Below are positions 17,401-25,582 of a DNA stretch of 41,559 bases, one piece after another (positions within the stretch are counted from its first letter, which is position 1; every line of letters starts with the position of its first letter). The DNA is from Bacteroidota bacterium (GTDB lineage Bacteria > Bacteroidota > Bacteroidia > Chitinophagales > Chitinophagaceae): assembly GCA_005800655.1 (NCBI GenBank), contig SYEV01000044.1, positions 1 through 41,559 of the forward strand, given 5' to 3'. The notes beneath the pieces were generated by a model. The model worked only from the letters and a program-made list of their open reading frames with translations, was not told where the DNA came from and did no database searches. Made by a program: the position numbers and the translations under genes.

Positions 17401-18336
17401 ATGGACAATAAACCAAGGATTGTTTTTATGGGTACCCCGGCATTCGCGGTTGCTTCTTTAAGCGCATTATTGCAAGCAAAAATGAATGTGGTGGGTGTGG
17501 TTACAGCGCCGGATAAGCCAGCAGGCAGAGGCATGCAGCTACAACAAAGTGCAGTAAAACAATTTGCCCTAGACCATGGCTTACCTATTTTACAACCTGA
17601 AAAATTAAAATCGCCCGAGTTTTTTGAAGCACTAAAACAATGGGCACCGGAGCTACAAGTAGTGGTTGCATTCAGAATGTTGCCGGAGCAAATTTGGTCG
17701 TTTCCCCCGATGGGCACCTTAAATGTGCATGGATCATTATTACCACAATACCGTGGCGCAGCACCCATCAATTGGGCTATTATTAATGGTGAAAAAGAAA
17801 CGGGTGTCACCACATTTCAATTACAACATGCCATTGATACAGGCGCCATATTATTACAGGATCGTATCCCTATTGCGCCTAATAACACCGCAGGTGAAAT
17901 ACATGACACCATGATGGAAGTGGGCGCGCAATTATTAGTAAAAACATTGCATGGATTATTTAACAATAGCATTCAAGCAGTCCCGCAAAATCAAGTAATG
18001 GGCAATGAGGGACTCCAACATGCACCGAAAATTTTTACCAAGGATTGTGAAATAGATTGGGAAAAACCATGCGCATCCATACATAATCTAATAAGAGGTT
18101 TAGCGCCTTTTCCTGGAGCTATTACAAAGATTGATGGGAAGATTGTAAAACTTTTTTTAACACATATTATTGAAGGAACGCCCACAGAAGCGCCGGGCAG
18201 TTTTATCACGGATGGAAAAACTTTTGCAAAAATTGCATGCAAAGATGGATATATTGGACTATCGGATATTCAATGGGAAGGTAAAAAGCGCATGCCAATT
18301 ATTGATTTTTTAAGAGGCTATCGAAAACCATCCTAA
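17401..18336 (+). CDS. fmt: methionyl-tRNA formyltransferase
   Basis: Fmt formylates the initiator Met-tRNA using 10-formyl-THF. The N-terminal domain has IVFMGTPAFAVASL, VVTAPDKPAGRGMQL and the catalytic segment LNVHGSLLPQYRGAAPINW, where Asn108 and His110 match the E. coli catalytic positions; Asp146 of HAIDTGAI completes the set. The C-terminal domain (about 205-311, with IHNLIRGLAPFPGA) binds tRNA. The length of 311 residues is normal. It is preceded by a promoter box with a 4-nt gap and converges on the rhodanese-thioredoxin gene. Confidence 0.96.
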   Translation: MDNKPRIVFMGTPAFAVASLSALLQAKMNVVGVVTAPDKPAGRGMQLQQSAVKQFALDHGLPILQPEKLKSPEFFEALKQWAPELQVVVAFRMLPEQIWSFPPMGTLNVHGSLLPQYRGAAPINWAIINGEKETGVTTFQLQHAIDTGAILLQDRIPIAPNNTAGEIHDTMMEVGAQLLVKTLHGLFNNSIQAVPQNQVMGNEGLQHAPKIFTKDCEIDWEKPCASIHNLIRGLAPFPGAITKIDGKIVKLFLTHIIEGTPTEAPGSFITDGKTFAKIACKDGYIGLSDIQWEGKKRMPIIDFLRGYRKPS

Positions 18337-18393
18337 AATCAAGATAAAATTATAGTGGAAAACCTGCATTAACTAATCGTGTTGCAGAAATAT

Positions 18394-19125
18394 TTATTTC
18401 AACGCGTTATTAAAATCCTCCAATGTTACAATACCTTGATGTCTCCAAGTTTCTTTGCCATCTTTAAAAATAATAAAAGTAGGAAGCCCTTCGGAATGTA
18501 ATGCTTTCATCACATCAATATCATTACCGCCATCCACTGCTAAAAAATAAAAGGGGTTAGCGGGTTGTTTTTTTAATTCCGCTAAAATTGGCAACATTTT
18601 TCGACAAGGCGGACACCAATCTGCGCCAATATCCACTAATACAATTTTGTTAGTTGCAATTACTTTTTCGAAATCCGTGGTGCGCATTTGAGGAATATTA
18701 CCTGCCCCATCCACTGGCAATCCATTCATTTTCCAATTGCTCATACCCCCTTCTAAATTGATTACCTTAAACCCTTTTTCAATTAGAAAAGTTTGGGCAG
18801 ACGCACTTCGACCACCCGCTTGACAATAAATATATATAGGCTGGTTTTTATCTAAATGTTGTGTTCTATCTGCAAATTCAATTTTGTCCATCCAATTCGC
18901 TTGCAAAGCATGTGCAATATGACCGCCATTAAATTCATTCGCAGTGCGCACATCTAAAACCTGAACACCTGGCATTGCAATGGCTTGTTTAAAAGCAGCT
19001 GCCGTAACAGTTTCGCCGCTATTTGAACTTGCCGACATCGACTGACCCCCATTTGAGTTAGCCTGTCCACAACTTATTAAAACAAGTCCCATACACACAA
19101 GGGATACAAATAATTTACATTTCAT
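18394..19125 (-). CDS. rhodanese-thioredoxin fusion lipoprotein
   Basis: This 243-residue lipoprotein has a signal peptide and lipobox ending at Cys19 (VLISC). A rhodanese domain (about 38-137) follows, with the active-site loop YCQAGGRSA (Cys101), DVRTANEFNGGHI and LEGGMSNWKMNG. A thioredoxin domain (about 148-243) has ADWCPPCRKM (Cys171/Cys174) and the cis-Pro loop EGLPTFI. Both catalytic cysteines are present, so it may handle periplasmic sulfane sulfur together with thiol-disulfide exchange. It begins 9 bp after the RlpA-like gene in the same orientation, which points to an envelope operon. The exact substrate is unknown. Confidence 0.88.
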   Translation of the reverse strand: MKCKLFVSLVCMGLVLISCGQANSNGGQSMSASSNSGETVTAAAFKQAIAMPGVQVLDVRTANEFNGGHIAHALQANWMDKIEFADRTQHLDKNQPIYIYCQAGGRSASAQTFLIEKGFKVINLEGGMSNWKMNGLPVDGAGNIPQMRTTDFEKVIATNKIVLVDIGADWCPPCRKMLPILAELKKQPANPFYFLAVDGGNDIDVMKALHSEGLPTFIIFKDGKETWRHQGIVTLEDFNNALK

Positions 19126-19134
19126 AAAATAGAA

Positions 19135-19944
19135 TTAATAAGTGACGGTAATTTGAAAAGTTTTGTTGGTAATTCCTAAAATTGCAGCAGCAGCATCACT
19201 CAACCTATATTGAATTGAATTGCTTACATCCGGAAGCGCGTTAATCACTTTAGCGCAAATGGTTTTAAAATCAGCAGTGGTAATTTTTACAATTGTTCCA
19301 ATGGGTATTTCATTAGTTAATATATAAAACTTTTTATCCTGCCATCCACTGATGCTTTTAAATACGGAAGCAGTCCCATCTAATGTTTGAAAAGAGGCAG
19401 ATTTTTTTTGATCTGAAAATAATGTCGCGAAATAACCTTCATCTACTTTTGTTGCAATGACCCCTTCACCTTGATGAACTATTAATGCATTATGAATACT
19501 ATCGTTGATTCTTGCTTTTTCTTTATTTAAAGAAATCACCTGCAAGGTATTTTGACGTACTGTATCCAATTTTTTAACCGCCATATACTTGGATCGGTAA
19601 CGAGATTTTCGTTTTACACTCCATTTTTTTGGGGTAGGTCTTTTTCGAATTGATTTTTTTGAACTGATTTTATTTTTTGCGGTTGCCGTTTTTACACCAC
19701 TGCCTTTTTTTGCAATAGTAACTGCTGCTTTCTTTGTAACACTGGTCGATGGTTTTTTTGCAACAGTGCGCGCTCCCTTTTTTGGGGTAACTTTTTTGCT
19801 TGCAGTAGTTTTTTTACTTGCGGTGGCCGTTTTTTTCTCGGGTACCTGTTTTTTGGCTGATTTTGCTTGCAAAGGGGCAATACTATACCCCGGCGCAAAA
19901 GCGCTTACTATTAACAAGAACAATAAAAGGCCATATTTAAACAT
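19135..19944 (-). CDS. RlpA-like (double-psi beta-barrel) exported protein with Lys-rich linker
   Basis: From the ATG at 19944 the 269-residue product starts with a signal peptide (core LLLFLLIVSAFAP). A strongly basic, low-complexity stretch follows (about 25-125, with repeated SKK/AKK/TKK units). The C-terminal third has GTASVFKSISGWQDKKFYIL, IPIGTIVKITT and YRLSDAAAAILGIT, resembling the RlpA/double-psi beta-barrel proteins of Bacteroidota. RlpA proteins cleave or bind peptidoglycan glycan strands; lytic activity here is not established. The start is set by a TACCTTTG box exactly 4 nt upstream. An earlier in-frame start at 19959 would lie beyond that box. It is cotranscribed with the rhodanese-thioredoxin lipoprotein. 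Confidence 0.72.
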   Translation of the reverse strand: MFKYGLLLFLLIVSAFAPGYSIAPLQAKSAKKQVPEKKTATASKKTTASKKVTPKKGARTVAKKPSTSVTKKAAVTIAKKGSGVKTATAKNKISSKKSIRKRPTPKKWSVKRKSRYRSKYMAVKKLDTVRQNTLQVISLNKEKARINDSIHNALIVHQGEGVIATKVDEGYFATLFSDQKKSASFQTLDGTASVFKSISGWQDKKFYILTNEIPIGTIVKITTADFKTICAKVINALPDVSNSIQYRLSDAAAAILGITNKTFQITVTY

Positions 19945-19948
19945 ACCG

Positions 19949-19956
19949 CAAAGGTA
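19949..19956 (-). promoter_or_regulatory. -7 box (TACCTTTG) 4 nt before the RlpA-like gene
   Basis: The minus strand reads TACCTTTG, an exact consensus match, followed by CGGT and the ATG at 19944. This fixes the start and predicts a leaderless message for the two-gene operon. Confidence 0.6.
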
Positions 19957-20019
19957 CAAAAATCAAGTGCAAAGAAAAGGCTAAAAATTAGTATGTTAAC
20001 TAAATAGTATATGTAAATA

Positions 20020-21378
20020 CTAGTAATTCAATATTCTCCATTCATTTGGATAATAATTATTCACTCTGTTGGATAATAATTTAGCCCATCCAAGTGCAAT
20101 TCCTTGATACTTGATCAAATGCCAACCCGCATTTCCATCTAATCGTAGCTCCGCGCGTCTTAAGTAATTGAGTGCGGTTTGGGTATCCACTTCAAGGGTT
20201 GTAAAAGGTAAATTGGACCAATAACTCATTGCCAAAGCATGGGATGGAATAAAGTCCTTCCCTTTCACTGCACCCAAGTCCAATCCCAACTTTTTCACAT
20301 ATAAATGACTCAAAACGGACAAAATAGATGCTTCAAATAACATCGGAATTGCAATCAGACTATTTTGGTGTGACAAGTATTGATGCGTATCGGGTAATTC
20401 AAAATATGACTTCGCAACTACTAATTCATTCTTTGATAAGGGTGTAAATTTAAATGAATCAGCATTAGTATTGCTATAGCTCGTTGTTTCTTTTTTAAAT
20501 ACAGAAATAAAAAAACCTTCCCCTTTTATTTTGTCAGGATAAAATCTTAATCCTTGACATTGGTGTTCGGGACTTTCACAGGAAATGATATTCCAAGATA
20601 CCGGCAATGGAATTTTAACATTCACCATTCCTGGTAAATTTGCAATTTGATCCATTATTTTTTCATCTTCTTCAAAGGAATAAGAGCAAGTGGAATAAAT
20701 TAAATAGCCGCCTTCTTTTAAAGTATCCAACGACTCTTCAATGATTCTTTGTTGTCTTAAACTACAATGTTGCACATGATCCAAACTCCATTCTGAAATG
20801 GCAGAAATATCTTTACGAAATAAACCACTGCCACTGCAAGGTGCATCAATCATCACTAAATCAAAAAAAGCAGGCAAGGCTTTAAAATGTCCTGGATCAT
20901 TCTGCGTGACAATCATATTATCAGCGCCCCATTTGGAAATATTTTCCACCAAAATCGCATTGCGCCCTTTAATGGTTTCATTGGCAACGACTAATCCATC
21001 ACTAAACCAGTTTGCTAACAAAGTACTTTTTCCACCGGGTGCAGCACACAAATCAAGTACCATGGATTTGGTATCCATATTTAAGTGATGCAATAAATGT
21101 TGTATAAACATACTACTAGCCTCTTGCACATAATAAGCACCCGCATGCCATACGGGATCTAACACAAATAGCGGCCGCTCATTTAAATAAAGCCCCTGAT
21201 CACACCATGACATAGGTGCAGCAGTATTTAAAAAAGGATGAGCTGCTTGATTAAATGGCTTATACTTATTTAACCTAACCGATGTGATTTGTTCCCCTTG
21301 GGCATGAACTTGCTCAAAAGCGTTTTTATCGAACCCAGGCAAGCCTGCTAGTGAATCTAAAAATGGTGTAGGTAACAA
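20020..21378 (-). CDS. rsmF: RsmF-like 16S rRNA m5C methyltransferase
   Basis: This is a NOL1/NOP2/Sun-family RNA cytosine-5 methyltransferase of the RsmF/YebU type. SAM motif I reads VLDLCAAPGGKSTLLA (107-122); the two cysteines of the mechanism are in MIDAPCSGSG (Cys181) and YSTCSYSFEE (Cys231). VQEASSMFIQHLL is another family mark. Residues about 350-452 form the C-terminal PUA-like RNA-binding domain (RRAELRLDGNAGWHLIKYQG). The start must be TTG: an in-frame TAA lies directly before it and the next Met would remove conserved residues. It is the last gene of the probable thyA-folA-methyltransferase-rsmF run. Confidence 0.88.
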   Translation of the reverse strand: MLPTPFLDSLAGLPGFDKNAFEQVHAQGEQITSVRLNKYKPFNQAAHPFLNTAAPMSWCDQGLYLNERPLFVLDPVWHAGAYYVQEASSMFIQHLLHHLNMDTKSMVLDLCAAPGGKSTLLANWFSDGLVVANETIKGRNAILVENISKWGADNMIVTQNDPGHFKALPAFFDLVMIDAPCSGSGLFRKDISAISEWSLDHVQHCSLRQQRIIEESLDTLKEGGYLIYSTCSYSFEEDEKIMDQIANLPGMVNVKIPLPVSWNIISCESPEHQCQGLRFYPDKIKGEGFFISVFKKETTSYSNTNADSFKFTPLSKNELVVAKSYFELPDTHQYLSHQNSLIAIPMLFEASILSVLSHLYVKKLGLDLGAVKGKDFIPSHALAMSYWSNLPFTTLEVDTQTALNYLRRAELRLDGNAGWHLIKYQGIALGWAKLLSNRVNNYYPNEWRILNY

Positions 21379-21393
21379 TTATTTATATTTAAA

Positions 21394-22191
21394 TTAATAT
21401 CTAATGGTAAAATGTTGCTTTTCTTTATTTTCTTTTCTGAAAAAAACAATGCCTATATAAAATAAATCTATAGTTAAAGTTACTTCCTTCTGCTTTTTAA
21501 TTTCGGTCCAAGCTTTTTCCATTTCACTACTCCAATAAATATCATCAAAAATTAAAATTGACTGTTCATTCACTTTACTTAATAAAAGTTTAAAATATTC
21601 CATCGTAGGCACATAGCGATGATTTCCATCAATATACACCATACCGATATGCGGGATTGAATGTAAATATTCTGGAAGGCATGTCGAAAAATCGCCTTCG
21701 ACAATTTGTATATTTTTCAAATGCAATAAATCAAAAGTGTTTTGGGCTTCTTGCGCTATTGCAGGCGCTCCTTCCATGGTGACCAAAGTCTGATTCGGTA
21801 GGGACATGGCTAAATAACTCGATGTAATACCAAAGCAAGTACCCATTTCTAAAATATTATCGGGATTGAAATAAACACCCATCCGATATAATAACCGGCT
21901 TATCTTTTTTTGCTTGAGCGCCGATTTCGCAATACTGCTAATTGATCTTTTTTTTAATTCAGATATTCTAGAACCCGCACCCCGATCTAGCACTTCAATC
22001 ACGCTAGTATTCGACTCCAAAGAATTTCGTCGCGCCTCAATTTCAATCGCATTATCAGGTGCATTGGTTTTATTTAAAACTTGTCTTGTAAAATCATAAA
22101 CAAATGGTGAATGAATACCGTGCCCCTTGCCGTTGGAAGCAGTTAAATAATATTTAATAAATTTTAAAGCGAGTTGGGCGTTTGAATACAT
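21394..22191 (-). CDS. class I SAM-dependent methyltransferase (O-methyltransferase-like)
   Basis: The 265-residue protein starts with KGHGIHSPFVYDFTRQVLN, a phrase typical of a Bacteroidota methyltransferase subfamily. It contains a Rossmann-type SAM site around NILEMGTCFGITSSYLAM, then LVTMEGAPAIAQEAQNTF, a catalytic-loop-like GMVYIDGNHRYVPTMEYFKLLL and ILIFDDIYWSSEMEKAW. These resemble Methyltransf_24/catechol O-methyltransferase-type enzymes. The substrate is unknown. It lies 3 bp after folA and 15 bp before rsmF, so it is in the same transcript. Confidence 0.8.
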   Translation of the reverse strand: MYSNAQLALKFIKYYLTASNGKGHGIHSPFVYDFTRQVLNKTNAPDNAIEIEARRNSLESNTSVIEVLDRGAGSRISELKKRSISSIAKSALKQKKISRLLYRMGVYFNPDNILEMGTCFGITSSYLAMSLPNQTLVTMEGAPAIAQEAQNTFDLLHLKNIQIVEGDFSTCLPEYLHSIPHIGMVYIDGNHRYVPTMEYFKLLLSKVNEQSILIFDDIYWSSEMEKAWTEIKKQKEVTLTIDLFYIGIVFFRKENKEKQHFTIRY

Positions 22192-22194
22192 ATT

Positions 22195-22686
22195 TTATTT
22201 TCTTTGCCAACATTCAATATCGAATGAATAAGAATGCTTTTCATCACTATTGTAAAAAGTGGATTCCGTCTTAACCCAATCCTCATTTAAAGCTGGGAAA
22301 AAAGCATCACCTTCAATGGTAGTATGCACCCTAGTCAGCATAATGGTGTGTGCTAACGGCAAAGCAAGTTCATAAATTTGACCGCCCCCAATAATCATTA
22401 ACTGTTTGTAGTCCTGTTTTGCTGCTAAATTCACAGCATCCTGCAAAGAATGAACCAATGTAGCCCCATTGGTTTTAATATTTTTTTGATTCGATAAAAT
22501 TAAATTTAAGCGTCCAGGCAACACCTTATTCCCCAGGGATTCAAAAGTTTTTCTTCCCATAAGTATGGGTAAACCCCAGGTGGTATTTTTAAAGAAACGC
22601 ATATCCTTAGGCAAGTGCCACAGCAATTGATTATCCTTTCCAATCACATTATTGTCAGAAGCAGCAACGACTAAGATAATATTCAT
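22195..22686 (-). CDS. folA: dihydrofolate reductase
   Basis: DHFR regenerates tetrahydrofolate with NADPH. Its 163 residues show VVAASDNNVIGKDNQLLWHLPKDMRFFK (active-site region with the catalytic Asp of LPKDMRFF), GLPILMGRKTFESLG (NADPH site) and MIIGGGQIYELALPLA. The length is normal. It follows thyA by 11 bp. This is the classic pairing, because ThyA oxidises methylene-THF to DHF, which FolA reduces. Confidence 0.95.
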   Translation of the reverse strand: MNIILVVAASDNNVIGKDNQLLWHLPKDMRFFKNTTWGLPILMGRKTFESLGNKVLPGRLNLILSNQKNIKTNGATLVHSLQDAVNLAAKQDYKQLMIIGGGQIYELALPLAHTIMLTRVHTTIEGDAFFPALNEDWVKTESTFYNSDEKHSYSFDIECWQRK

Positions 22687-22697
22687 AATACTAAATT

Positions 22698-23492
22698 TTA
22701 TACCGCTACAGGTGCTTTAATAGAAGGATGTGATTGGTAATCTTCCAAAGTAAAATCGCTAAATTCAAAACTGAAAATATCTTTGACAGCTGGATTTATT
22801 TTCATAGTAGGTAATGGGAAAGTGGTTCTGGACAATTGCAATTGCGCTTGCTCCACATGATTATTATACAGATGAACATCACCAAAACTATGCACAAAAT
22901 CGCCATATTGTAAATCGCATACTTGCGCAACCATCATCGTTAATAATGCATAGGAAGCTATATTAAAAGGCACGCCTAAAAAAACATCCGCACTTCGTTG
23001 GTATAATTGACAACTTAATTTTCCATCCGCCACATAAAACTGAAACATATTATGACAAGGCATCAAAGCCATCTTTGATAAATCACCCACATTCCAAGCG
23101 CTTACAATTAATCGTCTGCTATCGGGTGTCGTTTTAATTTGATGAATTAAATCTTTAATTTGATCAACAACAACACCATTCGCCCCTTCCCAACTGCGCC
23201 ATTGTTTTCCATATACCGGACCCAGGTCGCCATTTTCATTCGCCCACTCATCCCATATACGAACGCCGTTGTCTTTTAAATATTTAATATTAGTATCTCC
23301 TTTTAAAAACCATAACAACTCATAGATGATACTTTTAAGATGTAACTTTTTGGTAGTGACCAAAGGGAAGCCTTTGGAAAGATCAAATCGCATTTGATAT
23401 CCAAAACAACTTTTGGTTCCCGTACCCGTTCGATCGGTTTTCGGAGTCCCTTCGTCAATAATATGTTGTAATAAATTCAGGTATTGTTGCAT
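22698..23492 (-). CDS. thyA: thymidylate synthase
   Basis: ThyA makes dTMP from dUMP with methylene-THF. From the ATG at 23492 the product is 264 residues, exactly the length of E. coli ThyA, and starts [20 protein letters not shown]; the six-residue longer form from 23510 has no support. DRTGTGTKS is the phosphate-binding loop, [12 protein letters not shown] contains the catalytic Cys (146, same number as in E. coli), and [17 protein letters not shown] and [14 protein letters not shown] are further signatures. It lies 36 bp below the proline dehydrogenase stop and 11 bp above folA. Confidence 0.97.
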   Translation of the reverse strand: MQQYLNLLQHIIDEGTPKTDRTGTGTKSCFGYQMRFDLSKGFPLVTTKKLHLKSIIYELLWFLKGDTNIKYLKDNGVRIWDEWANENGDLGPVYGKQWRSWEGANGVVVDQIKDLIHQIKTTPDSRRLIVSAWNVGDLSKMALMPCHNMFQFYVADGKLSCQLYQRSADVFLGVPFNIASYALLTMMVAQVCDLQYGDFVHSFGDVHLYNNHVEQAQLQLSRTTFPLPTMKINPAVKDIFSFEFSDFTLEDYQSHPSIKAPVAV

Positions 23493-23527
23493 AGTGCAAT
23501 TTACAACCAATACCCATTATGTAGAAA

Positions 23528-24730
23528 TCATTTTTTTGCCTTTCTTCTGGCCAATTCCTTTCTGATTAACAACAATTCACGGTTAGTTTGACCATTTACA
23601 CTGGAGTTTTCCTGTGCACGACGCATCAAATAAGGAATCACGTCCTGTATAGGTCCAAAAGGCAAATACTTACTAACATTGTAATTTTCCAAAGCCATAT
23701 TAAAGCTGATGTGGTCACTCATTCCAAACAATTGTGAAAAGTGCACTTTAGGGTCATTATTCGACATGCCTAATTCTTGCATTTTGTTAGCAATAATTAA
23801 ATTGCTATGTTCATTATGTGAAGCTAAAATCAAGGAAATATTTGCTTTGTTTTGAATACAATATAACGCTGCAGCATCAAAATCGATATCTGTGGCATTT
23901 TTATCATCATGAATAGGCGAAGGATAATTCATTGCTAAAGCGCGTTCTCTTTCTTTTTCCATATAGGCACCTCGCACTAATTTCGCACCTAATAAAAAAT
24001 TGCCTTCCACTGCAAGCTGATGTGAAATTTTTAAAAAATGTAAGCGATCGTGTCGATATAATTGATAGGTATTATACACCACTACTTTTTCTTTATTATA
24101 CACCCCCATCAACTCTATAGCCAATCGATCAATCGGATCTTGAATCCAAGTTTCTTCCGCATCTATTAAAATGCCAATTCCTTTTTCATTAGCAACATCA
24201 CAAATTGCATACATTCTTTCTCTAACCCTATCCCACTCGGCAGTTTGACTTTCACTATCATGAATACCACTGCGCAATCTTGGTGCTTCGTTCAAAGTTT
24301 CTAATAAATTCATTCTGGCCAAGCCTGTTAATTTCACACTAACAAACGGCACATTTTTTTCAGTGGCAGCAAATTCGACTGCTTCAATAATTTTTTCTGT
24401 AACTGCATCAAAATTTTCTTCCCCCTCTTTTGCCTCTACCCCATAATCCAATATCACTTGAACGCCATAGGATCCCAATTGCTTGGTGACTCTTGCGGAA
24501 TCTTCTAAGGTTTCTCCCCCAACAAATTGTTTAAAAATAGTACTTCGAATTAACCCATTAATAGGCAATCCAGACTTCATTAAAAATGGAGTTACGTTGG
24601 TTGCTATAGACACCACTAATGGACTTTGAATTACACTAAATAAAAATCGGGCTTTACGTAAATCGGCATTTGACTTATAGGCAAATGCATGCTGGGTATT
24701 TTCTAAAGATAGGTTCATGCTAACGTTCAT
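23528..24730 (-). CDS. proline dehydrogenase (monofunctional, FAD)
   Basis: This is a stand-alone proline dehydrogenase (400 residues, larger than the roughly 300-residue bacterial short forms), oxidising proline to pyrroline-5-carboxylate. The (beta/alpha)8-barrel marks are VPFVSVKLTGLARMN, GILIDAEETWIQDPIDRL, LGAKLVRGAYMEKERERA, LASHNEHSNLIIANKM and the C-terminal YLMRRAQENSSVNGQTNRELLLIRKEL, where the Arg-Arg pair binds substrate. The separate P5C dehydrogenase is not in the window. A promoter with both boxes at 19-nt spacing lies just upstream, and an alternative ATG lies four codons further in (24718). It probably heads the transcript into thyA. Confidence 0.92.
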   Translation of the reverse strand: MNVSMNLSLENTQHAFAYKSNADLRKARFLFSVIQSPLVVSIATNVTPFLMKSGLPINGLIRSTIFKQFVGGETLEDSARVTKQLGSYGVQVILDYGVEAKEGEENFDAVTEKIIEAVEFAATEKNVPFVSVKLTGLARMNLLETLNEAPRLRSGIHDSESQTAEWDRVRERMYAICDVANEKGIGILIDAEETWIQDPIDRLAIELMGVYNKEKVVVYNTYQLYRHDRLHFLKISHQLAVEGNFLLGAKLVRGAYMEKERERALAMNYPSPIHDDKNATDIDFDAAALYCIQNKANISLILASHNEHSNLIIANKMQELGMSNNDPKVHFSQLFGMSDHISFNMALENYNVSKYLPFGPIQDVIPYLMRRAQENSSVNGQTNRELLLIRKELARRKAKK

Positions 24731-24738
24731 TCGTACTG

Positions 24739-24769
24739 CAAATATCGGTTGTTCTGCTTATACGACAAA
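24739..24769 (-). promoter_or_regulatory. two-box Bacteroidota promoter for proline dehydrogenase
   Basis: On the minus strand TTTG (24766-24769) is followed by 19 nt and GATATTTG (24739-24746), one base off TAnnTTTG. This is the only promoter in the window where I see both boxes at the consensus spacing. It lies 8 nt before the ATG at 24730. Confidence 0.6.
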
Positions 24770-24781
24770 AGATTAAATAAG

Positions 24782-25492
24782 CTAAATTGCTTGATGATTA
24801 AAGGGTTGTAAAACCATTTCACTCACCACGCCAGAACTAGGCTGTTGGCACAAAAACCAAATGGATTTTGCAGCCTCCTCGGCTTGTATCATTTTATCTC
24901 TCTGTACTCTTAAATCAATATTATCCCAGAAAGGGGAATCTACCCCGCCAAGATACACTTGTGTAATTCTTATTTCAGTGCGTTTCAATTCCTCCCTGAT
25001 AGATTGCATCATACCAACCAATGCATATTTACTTGCGCAATAGGCTGCAGCCCCGGACATAGGTATTTTACCTAAAATTCCAGGAATATTGATAATAAGC
25101 CCCTTTTTAACCTCTATCATTTTAGGCAAAATTGCCTTTACTATTTCAAAGGTGCTCAATACATTCACTTGGTAGGACAATTGCATATCTGATACCTGTA
25201 ATTGGTTCAATGGTTTAATAATGCCAATTCCCGCAGCATTAATGTATATATCGAATGCCTCATTTTCAATATTTTTTACAAAGTTTTGAACTGAGTCGGA
25301 ATTGGACAAATCCACTTCCAATATTTGTGATGCAGGCAATTGATTTGTTTCTGCTATTAAATTTAATTTTGCTAACTGACGCCCAGCAATCCACACTTGT
25401 GCACCACTGTTATATATTAACTTAACTAAATGAGCTCCAATTCCTCCTGTTGCACCCACAATGAGTACTTTTTTATTTTTTAAACTATCCAT
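24782..25492 (-). CDS. SDR-family oxidoreductase-like protein lacking the catalytic Ser
   Basis: The 236-residue protein has the short-chain dehydrogenase fold: nucleotide-binding VLIVGATGGIGAHLV (TGGIG at 15-19), NAAG at 85-88 and the active-site pair Tyr151/Lys155 in AAYCASKYALVG. The catalytic Ser, normally 13 residues before the Tyr in NISS, is replaced: the segment reads INIPGILG, giving Gly at position 138. Either another residue substitutes or the activity is changed. KRTEIRITQVYLGGVDSPFW is the usual PG-motif region in altered form. The substrate is unknown. It is divergent from the dipeptide epimerase gene. Confidence 0.85.
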   Translation of the reverse strand: MDSLKNKKVLIVGATGGIGAHLVKLIYNSGAQVWIAGRQLAKLNLIAETNQLPASQILEVDLSNSDSVQNFVKNIENEAFDIYINAAGIGIIKPLNQLQVSDMQLSYQVNVLSTFEIVKAILPKMIEVKKGLIINIPGILGKIPMSGAAAYCASKYALVGMMQSIREELKRTEIRITQVYLGGVDSPFWDNIDLRVQRDKMIQAEEAAKSIWFLCQQPSSGVVSEMVLQPFNHQAI

Positions 25493-25582
25493 ATGATTGA
25501 TTCAATTTTTAAAATAACAAAGCAGTAGTCAAATTGTTTAAATAAACAATGTAAATTTACCTGCAACTCAAAAAATAGTTAC

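Noticed and set aside
18337-18393. CTGCA/TGCAG inverted repeat between fmt and the convergent lipoprotein gene.
   Set aside because: Only five pairs with a 14-nt loop and no T-run, so it is not distinguishable from chance.
19692-19898. Open frame rich in Lys, Arg and Gln on the same strand as the RlpA-like gene.
   Set aside because: It is a frame-shifted shadow of the low-complexity Lys-rich coding region and has no start signal of its own.
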